Under the pieces are notes generated by a model. The model saw nothing but the letters and a program-made list of their open reading frames with translations. It searched no databases and was not told the origin of the DNA. Positions 45,069 through 55,810 of a stretch of 64,000 bases of DNA are shown here, piece after piece. How positions within the stretch are numbered: position 1 is the first letter of the stretch; each line of letters begins with the position of its first letter. Source of the DNA: Cladocopium goreaui (Eukaryota; Sar; Dinophyceae; Suessiales; Symbiodiniaceae); the NCBI GenBank assembly GCA_947184155.2, contig CAMXCT020000891.1:348501-412500 (forward strand), written 5' to 3'. Both the position numbers and the translations under genes were made by a program.

Positions 45069-48000
45069 ATGGAGGTGCGTTTGCTGGCATCGGGTGAGCC
45101 CGTCGCATCTCTTCCTGCTGATGATTTCGAAGGAAAAACTTCCAGGGCTGTGAAGCAAAAGTTGGCAGCGCAAGTTGATATCAACCGATTCAGACAGCGA
45201 CTTTTCTGGGAAGATGGTTCTGAGATTCTGAATGATCATGTTTTTGCCGCAGGGTGTGTGATGCTGCAGCTGGTGAAACTCGAATACTGGCCATCAGATG
45301 GTGAAGAGGACCGAAAGATGATGCGGGCCTCCAATGATGGTGATTCAGCGGCACTTGAGGAGTTGCTTCAACAACCTCGGGACCCGAATGTTACAGATGA
45401 CCGTGGCGACATGCCATTGCACCATGCCGCTCGTGGGGGACATCTTGAGCCCATTCGGCTGCTGCTTGAGGCAGGCGCTGACATTAATTCCAAAGGCGAC
45501 ACTGGAGCCATGCCCATCCATGGGGCTGCAGAAGACGGTCATGCTGATGCGGTGCGTTTGCTAGTGGACCTTGGTGCACAGAAAGATCAACCTGACAACG
45601 ATGGGGTAACACCCGCACTAAGTGCGGCTATAGGGGGACACGTGGAAATTATCCAGTTTCTGGCGGAAGTTGGGGCAAACATAGACCATGCGATGGATCA
45701 GGGAGGCACTCCCTTGTGGTTCGCAGCAAACCTGGGCGATCTTGAAATCGTTCGATTGCTAGTGGAAGCTGGCGCCAACAAGGATCACTCGACGGTTACT
45801 GGAATAACTCCATTGCACATTGCAGCACTAAATGGCCATCTCGACATTACGCGCTTGCTGGTTGAAGCTCGTGCCAACAAGGATCAACCGACAGTGGAAG
45901 ATGGGTCAACGCCATTGCACTTTGCAGCTCGAAATGGGCACCTTGACATTGTGTGCTTGCTGGTTGACGCTGGTGCCAACAAGGATCACCCGACGGATAC
46001 TGGAATAACTCCATTGCACATTGCAGCGCTAAATGGCCATCTCGACATTACGCGCTTGCTGGTTGAAGCTCGTGCCAACAAGGATCAACCGACAGTGGAA
46101 AATGGGTCAACGCCATTGCACTTTGCAGCTCGAAACGGGCACCTTGACATTGTGCGCTTGCTGGTTGACGCTGGTGCCAACAAGGATCACCCGACGGATA
46201 CTGGAATAACTCCATTGCACATTGCAGCGCTAAATGGCCATCTCGACATTACGCGCTTGCTGGTTGAAGCTCGTGCCAACAAAGATCAACAGACAGTGGA
46301 AGATGGGTCAATGCCATTGCACTTTGCAGCTCGAAATGGGCACCTTGACATTGTGCGCTTGCTGGTTGACGCTGGTGCCAACAAGGATCACCCGACGGAT
46401 ACTGGAATAACTCCATTGCACATTGCAGCGCTAAATGGCCATCTCGACATTACGCGCTTGCTGATTGAAGCTCGTGCTTACAAGGATCAACCGACAGTGG
46501 AAGATGGGTCAACGCCATTGCACTTTGCAGCTCGAAATGGGCACCTTGACATTGTGTGCTTGCTGGTTGACGCTGGTGCCAACAAGGATCACGCGACGGA
46601 TACTGGAATAACTCCATTGCACATTGCAGCGCTAAATGGCCGTCTCGACATTATGCGCTTGCTGGTTGAAGCTCGTGCCAACAAGGATCAACCGACAGTG
46701 GAAGATGGGTCAACGCCATTGCACTTTGCAGCTCGAAATGGGCACCTTGACATTGTGTGCTTGCTGGTTGACGCTGGTGCCAACAAGGATCACCCGACGG
46801 ATACTGGAATAACTCCATTGCACATTGCAGCGCTAAATGGCCATCTCGACATTATGCGCTTGCTGGTTGAAGCTCGTGCCAACAAGGATCAACCGACAGT
46901 GGAAGATGGGTCAACGCCATTGCACTTTGCAGCTCGAAATGGGCACCTTGACATTGTGCGCTTGCTGGTTGACGCTGGTGCCAACAAGGATCACCCGACG
47001 GATACTGGAATAACTCCATTGCACATTGCAGCGCTAAATGGCCATCTCGACATTACGCGCTTGCTGGTTGAAGCTCGTGCTAACAAGGATCAACCGACAG
47101 TGGAAGATGGGTCAATGCCATTGCACTTTGCAGCTCGAAATGGGCACCTTGACATTGTGCGCTTGCTGGTTGACGCTGGTGCCAACAAGGATCACCCGAC
47201 GGATACTGGAATAACTCCATTGCACATTGCAGCGCTAAATGGCCATCTCGACATTACGCGCTTGCTGGTTGAAGCTCGTGCTAACAAGGATCAACCGACA
47301 GTGGAAGATGGGTCAACGCCATTGCACTTTGCAGCTCGAAATGGGCACCTTGACATTGTGTGCTTGCTGGTTGACGCTGGTGCCAACAAGGATCACGCGA
47401 CGGATACTGGAATAACTCCATTGCACATTGCAGCGCTAAATGGCCGTCTCGACATTATGCGCTTGCTGGTTGAAGCTCGTGCCAACAAGGATCAACCGAC
47501 AGTGGAAGATGGGTCAACGCCATTGCACTTTGCAGCTCGAAATGGGCACCTTGACATTGTGTGCTTGCTGGTTGACGCTGGTGCCAACAAGGATCACCCG
47601 ACGGATACTGGAATAACTCCATTGCACATTGCAGCGCTAAATGGCCATCTCGACATTATGCGCTTGCTGGTTGAAGCTCGTGCCAACAAGGATCAACCGA
47701 CAGTGGAAGATGGGTCAACGCCATTGCACTTTGCAGCTCGAAATGGGCACCTTGACATTGTGCGCTTGCCATGGTTGACTCGTGCTGGTGCCAACAAGGA
47801 TCACCCGACGGATCACTGGAATAACTCCATTGCACATTGCAGCGCTAAATGGCCATCTCGACATTACGCGCTTGCTGATTGAAGCTCGTGCTAACAAGGA
47901 TCAACCGACAGTGGAAGATGGGTCAACGCCATTGCACTTTGCAGCTCGAAATGGGCACCTTGACATTGTGTGCTTGCTGGTTGACGCTGGTGCCAACAAG

Positions 48001-48336
48001 GATCACCCGACGGATACTGGAATAACTCCATTGCACATTGCAGCGCTAAATGGCCATCTCGACATTATGCGCTTGCTGGTTGAAGCTCGTGCCAACAAGG
48101 ATCAACCGACAGTGGAAGATGGGTCAACGCCATTGCACTTTGCAGCTCGGAATGGGCACCTTGACATTGTGCGCTTGCTGTTTGATGCTGGTGCAGACTG
48201 TGATGCGATCACTTCTGATGGAGAAACTGCTGGGGATTTGGCACTAAGGTTCGGCCATGAGGATGTTTACCGCTTCCTGACCGAGTTTGGTGCAACGCCA
48301 CCTCCAGGCAAAGTCCGGAGGCTCGGTGAACGTTGA
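45069..48336 (+). CDS. Gene C: ubiquitin-like + ankyrin-repeat protein, frameshifted
   Basis: Starts at ATG 45069 (MEVRLLASGEPVASL), aligned with the gene B start. It has a Ubl of about 85 residues, an acidic joint (SDGEEDRKMM), five non-identical ankyrin repeats, then twelve 201-bp units (45801-48200), each coding two ankyrin repeats (34 + 33 residues: GITPLHIAALNGHLDI and GSTPLHFAARNGHLDI types). The tail PPPGKVRRLGER equals that of gene B. In the tenth unit three small insertions (2, 4 and 1 bases near 47768-47814) add 7 bases, so the frame is lost: the first frame stops at 47882 and the second runs to the stop at 48336. Either a recent inactivating change or an assembly error. A corrected protein would be about 1,090 residues. 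Likely role as for gene B. Confidence 0.8.
45801..48200 (+). repeat. Twelve 201-bp units with an 804-bp super-repeat
   Basis: Units begin at GGAATAACTCC: 45801, 46002, 46203, 46404, 46605, 46806, 47007, 47208, 47409, 47610, 47818 and 48019. Marker differences (ITRLL/IMRLL, NGHL/NGRL, IVRLL/IVCLL, DHPTD/DHATD, STPLH/SMPLH) show that units 3-6 and units 7-10 carry the same series, so a four-unit block was duplicated. Confidence 0.85.
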
Positions 48337-48853
48337 CCTCTTTTGAGGTGGTCAAAGTCCGCATTCCGATTCTCGGAGTGACCCCCAAAGGTCTTTCACC
48401 TTGCTGAAACACCATAGTTTGCTGATGTATGCTCTCTAAGCGATTGGCAAGTAGGGTCTCAGACGTTCAACATTGAAATATGTAAAGGTAAATGTTTAAT
48501 TGCATATTTTTTTGGAATATAAGGCAGATTCTTCAAGTCATATATTTTTGAATTTGATAGTTGCAAAGCAGTAGCTATTTCTATCTAAGTGTTTTTGTTG
48601 GACCACAAGATTACAAGGCTACGGATTCAATCCCTATTACATCCTATTACCATCTAGCTTAACTATCTAATCATGTGATCATACAATTACTAGAATTAAA
48701 ACCATGATTAGCTTGATTATTACCATCAAACCCCCTGAATGTGATTGTTACCATTACTAATCATGTGATTATTACTACCATCAAACTCATCAAACCCACT
48801 GAATCAAAGGGATGATTTTGGAAATCCAGTGGCTTTCCAGTTCTTTTTCCCAG
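48337..48853. other. Gene C 3' flank, no gene seen
   Basis: It contains repeated 'taccatcaaac' and 'aatcatgtgatta' words at about 48665-48790. Confidence 0.5.
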
Positions 48854-48940
48854 CGATTTGACGAAAAACCCGTCCGATCGGCAGGGCCCGAGATTTTCCT
48901 TGGCTCAGGCTGGGGATGGATCACGACTGAAGACATTGAC
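48854..48940 (+). CDS. Coding exon ending exactly at an M2 element
   Basis: After TCTTTTTCCCAG the frame reads RFDEKPVRSAGPEIFLGSGW then GWITTEDID, 87 bases, phase 0 at both ends. The next base is the start of M2 (GTTGGTGGTTTGG), which supplies the GT donor. The family is unknown. It starts a series of exons that leads to the JmjC-like gene. Confidence 0.6.
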
Positions 48941-49034
48941 GTTGGTGGTTTGGAACATGGCTGGATTATTTTTCCATATGTTGGGAATAATAATCCACAC
49001 CATTTTTCAGAGGGGTAGGTCAACCACCAACCAG
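48941..49034 (+). mobile_element. M2 element flush with an exon
   Basis: It begins GTTGGTGGTTTGGAACATGG directly after the coding exon, has TTTTTCAGAGGGGTAGG inside and ends CAACCACCAACCAG. The usual leading CT is replaced by exon bases. Confidence 0.85.
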
Positions 49035-49516
49035 TCATAGTACAGTCCTATGATGTCCTATGGGCCTGTGTGGAATACATTTCCAGTTCTATGGGATACT
49101 TTGATATAAAAAAAACTAAGACTATATAAGTCTATATTGTTTCAAAGCTTCAATTTATCTAAATTTCAGATGAGGATGTTTACCAATTTCTATCTTTTTG
49201 GGGGGTTACTATATACTGTGTGGGTGTGTCTGAAAATGAGGTATACCCCAATAGCAATTTTATACGGAAAATTGTGATTCTCCATATCCATTGGATGGAA
49301 TGGGGTGCTATATACATCTATATTTACATATATTTACTGCATACATAGTTACATGTTGTATCTCTATTTTTTCTATACATATGGATCATATGGGGGGTTC
49401 TTAAAATGGGGGATCCCCAAGTCACCATGAGTTTCAATACCAAGTTCTGGTCCACTTGGATGGCGGTCGCCATATCAACTCGCCAGTTGTCATAGCCTGG
49501 AGGCTGCCGTGTGCAG

Positions 49517-49593
49517 TGGCTGGCCGAGAGATGTATTGGAGGATTACGCAAGTGGCTGCATCGGAATCGCAAGTGGAGCAAGAACCATCTCAT
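49517..49593 (+). CDS. Short coding-like exon
   Basis: After CCGTGTGCAG one frame reads AGREMYWRITQVAASESQVE then QEPSH and meets TAG; it is preferred over WLAERCIGGLRKWLHRNRKW. The 3' border is uncertain. Confidence 0.4.
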
Positions 49594-50787
49594 TAGTCAC
49601 TTGTATATTTTATATGATATAATATATATATATATATACATACATTTCGGTGATGTTACACCATTATATTTCTACAATATTTGGAATAATATACTGTATA
49701 GTGTATGTTAAATAGTTTTTAATGTGTTATAATATAACATAGTATATTGTAATATATTGTAATATATTTTATATAATATGTTATAATCTATTATCATTTT
49801 TTTTTTTATATTCAAGTTTATACTATTGTATATGATTTCTATGTGGAAAATTCCCAGTTATGTATGGTTCACATGTGGGTTATAAATCACATAATAGAGG
49901 ACACAACCAAATAGTAACAGCAGCATGGGTAGGGTATGTCTCAAAATTGGGACGGGATTATGATAATTCCCTATTCTGACCTATACGGGCTATGGGTTTT
50001 CATCCAGAATGAGGGGTATTCAACCAAGCATGCGTGGATGTACAACCACCAAAGTAGTGATTGTATTTCCGCAAGAAAACATTGGCATTCTACAAATTCA
50101 TTCCTTTTCAAAGTCCACAAGATAGCTAGAGATGATTAAACAATGCCTTTTTTCCCATTTCGTTTTTCACACTCAAATTAGGGTATCCTCAAAGTTTTTC
50201 TAGATCCAAGTCTCCAGTCAGATCTGCCGCGGAGTCTCCAGTCAAATGTTCCCAATGCAAGTCCAGCGCTAGATCCTGTCCGGGTTGCTGTTGGGTCGGC
50301 TCAGTCACCAAAGTCTTTCAATATGATTGGTGGATGGGGTGGCTAGAAATCCCAAGTGTTGTGTTGGTCGCATCCCCTCAGGTCTTACATTGCCCCAACC
50401 TACCGAAAATCACAGCCGGCCAGGACTTTTGTAAGTGGCCCATTGTGGCGGATTCGCCGCAGAGTTTCCTGAACTTTGTGATGTATGGGAACCATTCCCA
50501 GGCGTTCAGCGGAGATGGGCGGATGGGTCCAAGGTGAATAGGAAGAATCAATGGCTTGGCGAGCTTTACAAATGTGTGGCTGCGGGTGGACTTGTTCATT
50601 TTCAGGCAATCATGAAGTTTGGTTGAGTAAGAACCCATTGTTGCCAAAGGGGTTGGCAAACAAGTAGCGACGTCACTGAACGACGATCTCGCTCTTGTTT
50701 TTCGAGCTGTGGGCCCGATTGCCAATGTTGCGCCAATCTTTCCGTAACCCTTTGATCCCATTTTTGGAATTCGAATTTGCCAATATT
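49594..50787. other. AT-rich, no certain exon
   Basis: A Cys-rich frame at about 50220-50330 (SPVKCSQCKSSARSCPGC) and competing frames on both strands at 50380-50760 are noted but not called. Confidence 0.4.
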
Positions 50788-50886
50788 ATAACCCATAGGA
50801 TCCATGTATTATATATGGTAACATTTACCATCACTATATACACCAAATGTTAGCATATGTACCAGCACCATGGATCCGTCATGGGT
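50788..50886 (+). mobile_element. M3 palindromic element, second copy
   Basis: ATAACCCATAGGATCCATGT at the left and 'catggatccgtcatgggta' at the right, with the same inner 'gtaacatttaccatca' as the copy at 35363. Confidence 0.75.
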
Positions 50887-51474
50887 AAGATGATTCCCTT
50901 CGATTTGACTTTGATAAGAATTGCGAAGATCATCCCCCGACGATTTTCCCTCGTCTTCCCCCGTCCAAGTGATATATAGATAGACCCAGCCGGGGGGGAT
51001 CGGAAGACTACACTTTCCAACCTCAAAAAAGTTCTAATTCTCTCAGGGTCGATTAATATTGGGGAATGACACCAAAAATCACCAAAATTTGAAGACTCCC
51101 CCGGGTCTTGGTTCGCGAATTTTACCGGAGAAATCTCCTTGGCAGGATGAACATACCGATGTTTGTTAAGGGTACACCAACTTCTCAAGGTGATAACTGC
51201 AGTTCATCAACTCCGAATTTTTTGGGGTACAGTACTTGCTGGTGAAATTTCAACCTTTTGGAGGTTCAGTCTTCATTCTTTTCCGGATAAAGAGCTGGAA
51301 CATCCTGGAACCACCAATTCAATTGATCAGATCCCCATGTTCTTTCTCAAATCCCCCATGCCAGTTGCTTAGAATATCTCAAAATCCCCCATGGTTTGCT
51401 TCAATCATCTGACATCCCCAGTTGCTTATGCTGCTACATCCCCCACCCAGGGTCCAGGGTCCAGGGTCAGCCAG

Positions 51475-51562
51475 GGTCGGCTGCGAGGCTCAGATGTGCG
51501 TCTTGCGTAACGGCCTGCAGCACCTGGGCCTGGCGGAGTCCTTGCCCAAAGCCTTGATGCAG
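51475..51562 (+). CDS. Coding exon (helical)
   Basis: The frame reads CEAQMCVLRNGLQHLGLAES then LPKALMQ and ends at GATGCAG|GTGGGG. The acceptor lies in a short 'ccagggtc' repeat (51453-51478), so the start is approximate. Family unknown. Confidence 0.5.
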
Positions 51563-52235
51563 GTGGGGCCATAAATTGGTCACATGGTATATCCCCAAAA
51601 CTGTTACTTGAAAATAGGGGAAAGGAATAGACATGATGATGAACTCATATGTCTATCATATGTCAACTCATATGTCTATCATATGTTGGCTATTTGATCA
51701 TAGTTATGCAATATGTTTTTTAAAAAACCATCCCATCCATGATGATATTATCCCATTAACTATAGGATGGAATGGGGTAGAGCATTTCCAAAGTCATAAG
51801 GATGGCAACACTCTGGTGACACACGGTGACATAACCAGCAACAGAAATGGGGGAAATATCTGGATGACTTATGTCGCGACCTCACTGTGACGTGAGTGGA
51901 ATGATGGAAAAAATGGATTGGAGCCAAATTGGAGCAGCTATATTCGAGCTAAGCCGCTAAGCCCAAATGTGTTTTTTAAAATAAGGTTGGTGAAGTAGTT
52001 TATACATTATATAATGTTATATACATGTTTGTATGAATTTATCATGATTGATCGATTTTTCTTGCAAAACATGTAAAGTATTGCACTTGTACCACCCAGC
52101 TAAAAGTACTTCCTTTTCTTCGCTGGGAGTGGCCATGACCTGGGGATGGTGGGAGGTATGGCCCTTGATTTGTGCTTCATTGCACAAAAGAATCCTTGGA
52201 ATGTCTCAGAATGACTCAGAATGACCAATATTTAA

Positions 52236-52336
52236 CTGGTTGGTTTGGAACATGACTTTATTTTTCCGTATAGTGGGAATAATATTCCCAACTGACGAAC
52301 TCATATTTTTCAGAGGGGTAGGTCAACCACCAACTA
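52236..52336 (+). mobile_element. M2 element
   Basis: CTGGTTGGTTTGGAACATGA at the left (three bases short), TTTTTCAGAGGGGTAGG inside, CAACCACCAACTAG at the right. Confidence 0.85.
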
Positions 52337-52373
52337 GATTTCACTGTGTTTCTTGGGTCTTAGAACTTCACAG

Positions 52374-52473
52374 ATACCATCAGATACCCAACGCACTGGA
52401 AAAGTCGGGGCATGTCATGGCCGATCTGGGCAAAGTCGAACGTCTACACCAACTTTCAGCTTTTGCCCCCTGA
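52374..52473 (+). CDS. Coding-like exon
   Basis: After CTTCACAG the frame reads YHQIPNALEKSGHVMADLGK then VERLHQLSAFAP and ends in TGA. It may be a terminal exon, or end earlier at a GC donor (GATCTGG|GCAAAG). Confidence 0.4.
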
Positions 52474-52526
52474 TTGGCCTTTAATTCCAGATCATACCAA
52501 TTCAGGTAATTGCATCTAAATCATAT

Positions 52527-52639
52527 CTGGTTGGTGGTTTGGAACATGAATGAGAGGTTTTTTCCATATATTGGGAATCATCATCCCAACTGTTACTCAC
52601 TCCATCATTGTTCAGAGGGGTAGGTCAACCACCAACCAG
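52527..52639 (+). mobile_element. M2 element with 4-bp duplication
   Basis: CTGGTTGGTGGTTTGGAACA at the left and CAACCACCAACCAG at the right; ATAT flanks both sides. Confidence 0.9.
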
Positions 52640-52701
52640 ATATAGAGCTTGCTGACATGGATTTTCATCAATTTCCCAGAGATTTCCATTTACGTCTACA
52701 G

Positions 52702-52807
52702 TCAGATTGACCGCCTGCCAGACGATGCTCCCCTTTTTGTTAGGCCTGCCAGACGCATCATGATGCCATCGAGGCACAGAGCTTTTGGGATTTTGCTGCG
52801 CTTGCAG
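52702..52807 (+). CDS. Coding exon, GC donor
   Basis: After GTCTACAG the frame reads QIDRLPDDAPLFVRPARRIM then MPSRHRAFGILLRLQ and ends at TTGCAG|GCGGCG in phase 0. Basic and Pro-rich. Possibly an early exon of the JmjC-like gene, not proven. Confidence 0.5.
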
Positions 52808-52940
52808 GCGGCGATTTGTGCTTTTGTCACATCGTTTGGAATGAACATTTATGATATCTTTCATTAAAACATGTTTTTAAAAAAAAAAAAAAAACTATAA
52901 GTGATGGTTAGATCCCATAGAACCATGTTTTTCCCATCAA

Positions 52941-53062
52941 TACCCTCTGGTAAACTAACATGACTGTGTAATTCAGCATCTTTAAATATGTTTAATAGAT
53001 AAATAAACGAACTAAATGGGCCATTTAAACAGTAGCAAACTGTTCGTCATTACCAGAGGGTA
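52941..53062 (+). mobile_element. M1 element
   Basis: TACCCTCTGGTAAACTAACA at the left and CATTACCAGAGGGTA at the right; 'gcaaactgttcg' in the right arm. Confidence 0.85.
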
Positions 53063-53189
53063 TCCCAAAATGGATGGTTTATTGATGAAGAACACCATTG
53101 AAATGGATGATTTGGATTATTAGAGTGATTTGAATATGGGATTATTTAGAATGATTTAAATATGGAGGTTTCCTGGATTAGTTAATAAG

Positions 53190-53335
53190 TTAATTACCTA
53201 TTTAAAAAAAACGTGGTGATTGTCCATAGTCATGTTAGTTTATCAAAGGGTACTCTCTGGTAATTTAACCTAGCTATGGAAAATCACCATTTCCATAGGT
53301 AACTCCTCTATAAATGGGCCATTTTCCATAGCTAC
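53190..53335 (+). mobile_element. Two partial M1 elements back to back
   Basis: The right end of one copy (TTATCAAAGGGTA, to 53252) is followed directly by the left end of another (CTCTCTGGTAATTTAACC), whose right terminus is lost. Confidence 0.65.
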
Positions 53336-53342
53336 AAAGTGG

Positions 53343-53440
53343 GGCCCCCAAACGATAGCTAAGTTGGTTACTAACTCCAATAACCATGGTTTATGGTAGA
53401 TATAACTATAGGATTCATGGGGTTTATAAACCAACTAACA
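53343..53440 (+). mobile_element. M6 repeat
   Basis: 'gcccccaaacgatagctaag' then 'tatggtttatggtagatata' and 'ggggtttataaaccaac', as at 36828. Confidence 0.65.
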
Positions 53441-53594
53441 TAACACATTCTATATCATAGATTATCATTCTGATCTTGAAACCTATATCATGGATGATCA
53501 CATATTGTCCTTGTAATCCAGTTATGATTCGGATATCAAAGGCTATTTTCCAGAGCTCAACTCCCGACGTCGTCCCGACGTCGTCCCGACGTAG

Positions 53595-53667
53595 GCCGTG
53601 CTCGCGACGGAGAGCGCCTTGGGCGGCGACCTGGACGGGGACGTCTTCGTGTGGGGCGACCAACCAG
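53595..53667 (+). CDS. Coding exon with WG motif, GC donor
   Basis: After CCCGACGTAG the frame reads AVLATESALGGDLDGDVFVW then GDQP and one base, ending at CAACCAG|GCGGAG. DGDVFVWG resembles one blade edge of an RCC1-type propeller, but one copy alone is weak evidence. Just upstream a 12-base 'cgacgtcgtccc' word is repeated three times. Confidence 0.5.
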
Positions 53668-53744
53668 GCGGAGATGCGGCGGACGCGGACGGGAGATGTC
53701 AACCATACCTTTTTTGAGGCGATCCCGAACAGAATAAACCCATA

Positions 53745-53863
53745 CTGGTTGGTGGTTTGGAACATGGCTTTTATTTTCCATAATATATATATATATAAAT
53801 ATCTGGGATAATCCTTCCCATTGACTAATATTATTTTTCAGAGGGGTTGAAACCACCAACCAG
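53745..53863 (+). mobile_element. M2 element with 4-bp duplication
   Basis: CTGGTTGGTGGTTTGGAACA at the left and AAACCACCAACCAG at the right; CATA flanks both sides. It contains a TA-run insertion. Confidence 0.9.
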
Positions 53864-54216
53864 CATAATAAACCTGGTGGTTACGGTGGTTAAGAGATAG
53901 AATAGACATGAATAAACGGTGGAAAAAAGGATGGTTTAAGCTGCAAACGTAGGAAAAAAGGGTGGGTTGTACAGATTGAGATATTGAATACTGATGATTG
54001 AACCACCAAAAATTGAGAGATCATAACACAAAAATGGTGATTTACGCACCAAAAAATTGGATTTCACCGGATTTCACCAGCCAAAATTCGGATATAGTTA
54101 TATGTTATGGTAAAACAAGCACTACTTGTGATTTAACAAACAATAATTGGGATAGAATCCGTACATCTGATGTTTCACTGCGTTGACTTGAAGGAAAATA
54201 TCTTGTTTCTGCGTAG

Positions 54217-54322
54217 TTTTTGGGTCCACACGCCCCCGGTGTTCTTTGGGAAGTTGGCACGTTTCGCTGTTGATTTCTTCACGGGTACTGAGGAACCCAG
54301 CATGATGATGCTTCCAGATACA
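54217..54322 (+). CDS. Coding exon
   Basis: After TTCTGCGTAG the frame reads FWVHTPPVFFGKLARFAVDF then FTGTEEPSMMMLPDT and ends at GATACA|GTAAGT in phase 0. Aromatic-rich. Family unknown. Confidence 0.6.
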
Positions 54323-55114
54323 GTAAGTGTATGGTCAAAAATAATGTAAGTCAGAAACCCCTACGGATGGGAGTATCACAAGATAAAATAACATGGGGAT
54401 ACAACCCACTGAATTCGATATTGGGGTCTATCTTAGTTAGTCTCAATTTGACTGTCAACACTATCAATTAATTTGGATGGGGATCTTCCGATGGGTCTAC
54501 ATTTTCATGTTTTTTTTCTCACGTGAATGGGGGGACCAATGCGCATGAACACAAACATGATTTTAATGTCAAAACTAGGGTGCTTATAATTACACATGAT
54601 CATCAAGATACATCAAATACCTATCTCTATATATATATACATCAATAAATGCCAAAACTGCAAACACTTATCAACGACAACAAGGTTGAGATTTGTTTGG
54701 TTGATGAAGTCATAAAAATAGGCTTGATGGAAATGATAAACCAGTTTGAATCTTTCAAAAAAAAACACATCCTCCCCTTCAAAGTTTCCCGATACGGTGC
54801 CTTTTAGCAGTCTAGTATGAGGTAAACATAAGAATTGCTACTGCAGGCAGCAGCCATCATTTGGACCGCCTTTTTCACCACAGTGTCTGATGAAAAATCA
54901 TTCTTTGCAGGGGTAAACTTCTGGAAATTCTGGATCTGTTTTTCAATTGTTGTTCTACAGAGTCTATTTCTCTTTTTGTCATCTTGGAATTATAATGACG
55001 TATGGTGATGTATCATATGGATTGTATATCATTGGGTACTGAATATCTTCATATAATTGTCCTTTGGTGATTGGTGGCTGGAGACAGTTCCAAAACTTTG
55101 TTCCATGGAAGTAG

Positions 55115-55178
55115 CTCTGAGTCTCTGAGCAGCCAGCGTCAGGGGAAGCTGGCTGCAGACGAAGAGAAATCAAGGAAG
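55115..55178 (+). CDS. Coding exon (charged helix)
   Basis: The frame reads SLSSQRQGKLAADEEKSRK and ends at AGGAAG|GTAGCT. The acceptor is probably AAGTAG (55113-14). Family unknown. Confidence 0.45.
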
Positions 55179-55702
55179 GTAGCTTGCGGGGAGCCCAAGT
55201 TATAAGTTGGGTGATCAAGCCCATTAACTAGAAATGATACCATAGAAAAAAAAACATATGACACACCATGTAACATTTTGTTCACCTAATTACACATTAG
55301 ATTGACCATAGATAAATCATAGTTGAACATCATGGATAACCATAGATAAACCATAGTTCAACTATAAGCTGGATCATCGTTAGCCCATGACCCATTATGC
55401 TTGAGCTAATAATAAACCATCGTGAGCGATTTCGTTCAACAGGGCCGTAGGGAATCCACTACACCAGGGCGCTCGCAATACCTCCAGCTGTTGTATGTTT
55501 AATATCGTTTAATGATGTTCACAGATGTTCAACTTTTGATGTTGAGAACTCTTGCACCTCAGATTTTTGAGATGTTTTTCTAGCAGTCTGAAAATGAGTC
55601 CCAAATATGATGCTTGATCCATCTTGATCCAGTCATGTTCCAATTGACGCCATTTTTCTATGAGGATCCCCATGGATACCCCATGGAGACACATCCCTAC
55701 AG

Positions 55703-55810
55703 CAGGGCCCTGAGGCGACAGAGATTGGAAGAAGCCAAGCGTGGAGCCACCGAAAAATCCCTGATGTACATGGCCTGGGGCCCTGGGGCCCTGGGACGGG
55801 GCTACCGAAG
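55703..55810 (+). CDS. Coding exon (basic helix)
   Basis: After CCCTACAG the frame reads RALRRQRLEEAKRGATEKSL then MYMAWGPGALGRGYR and ends at CCGAAG|GTCTGT. Possibly part of the JmjC-like gene upstream region. Confidence 0.5.

Noticed and set aside
50378-50761. 127-codon minus-strand frame
   Set aside because: No domain and competing frames on both strands; would be the only minus-strand gene.
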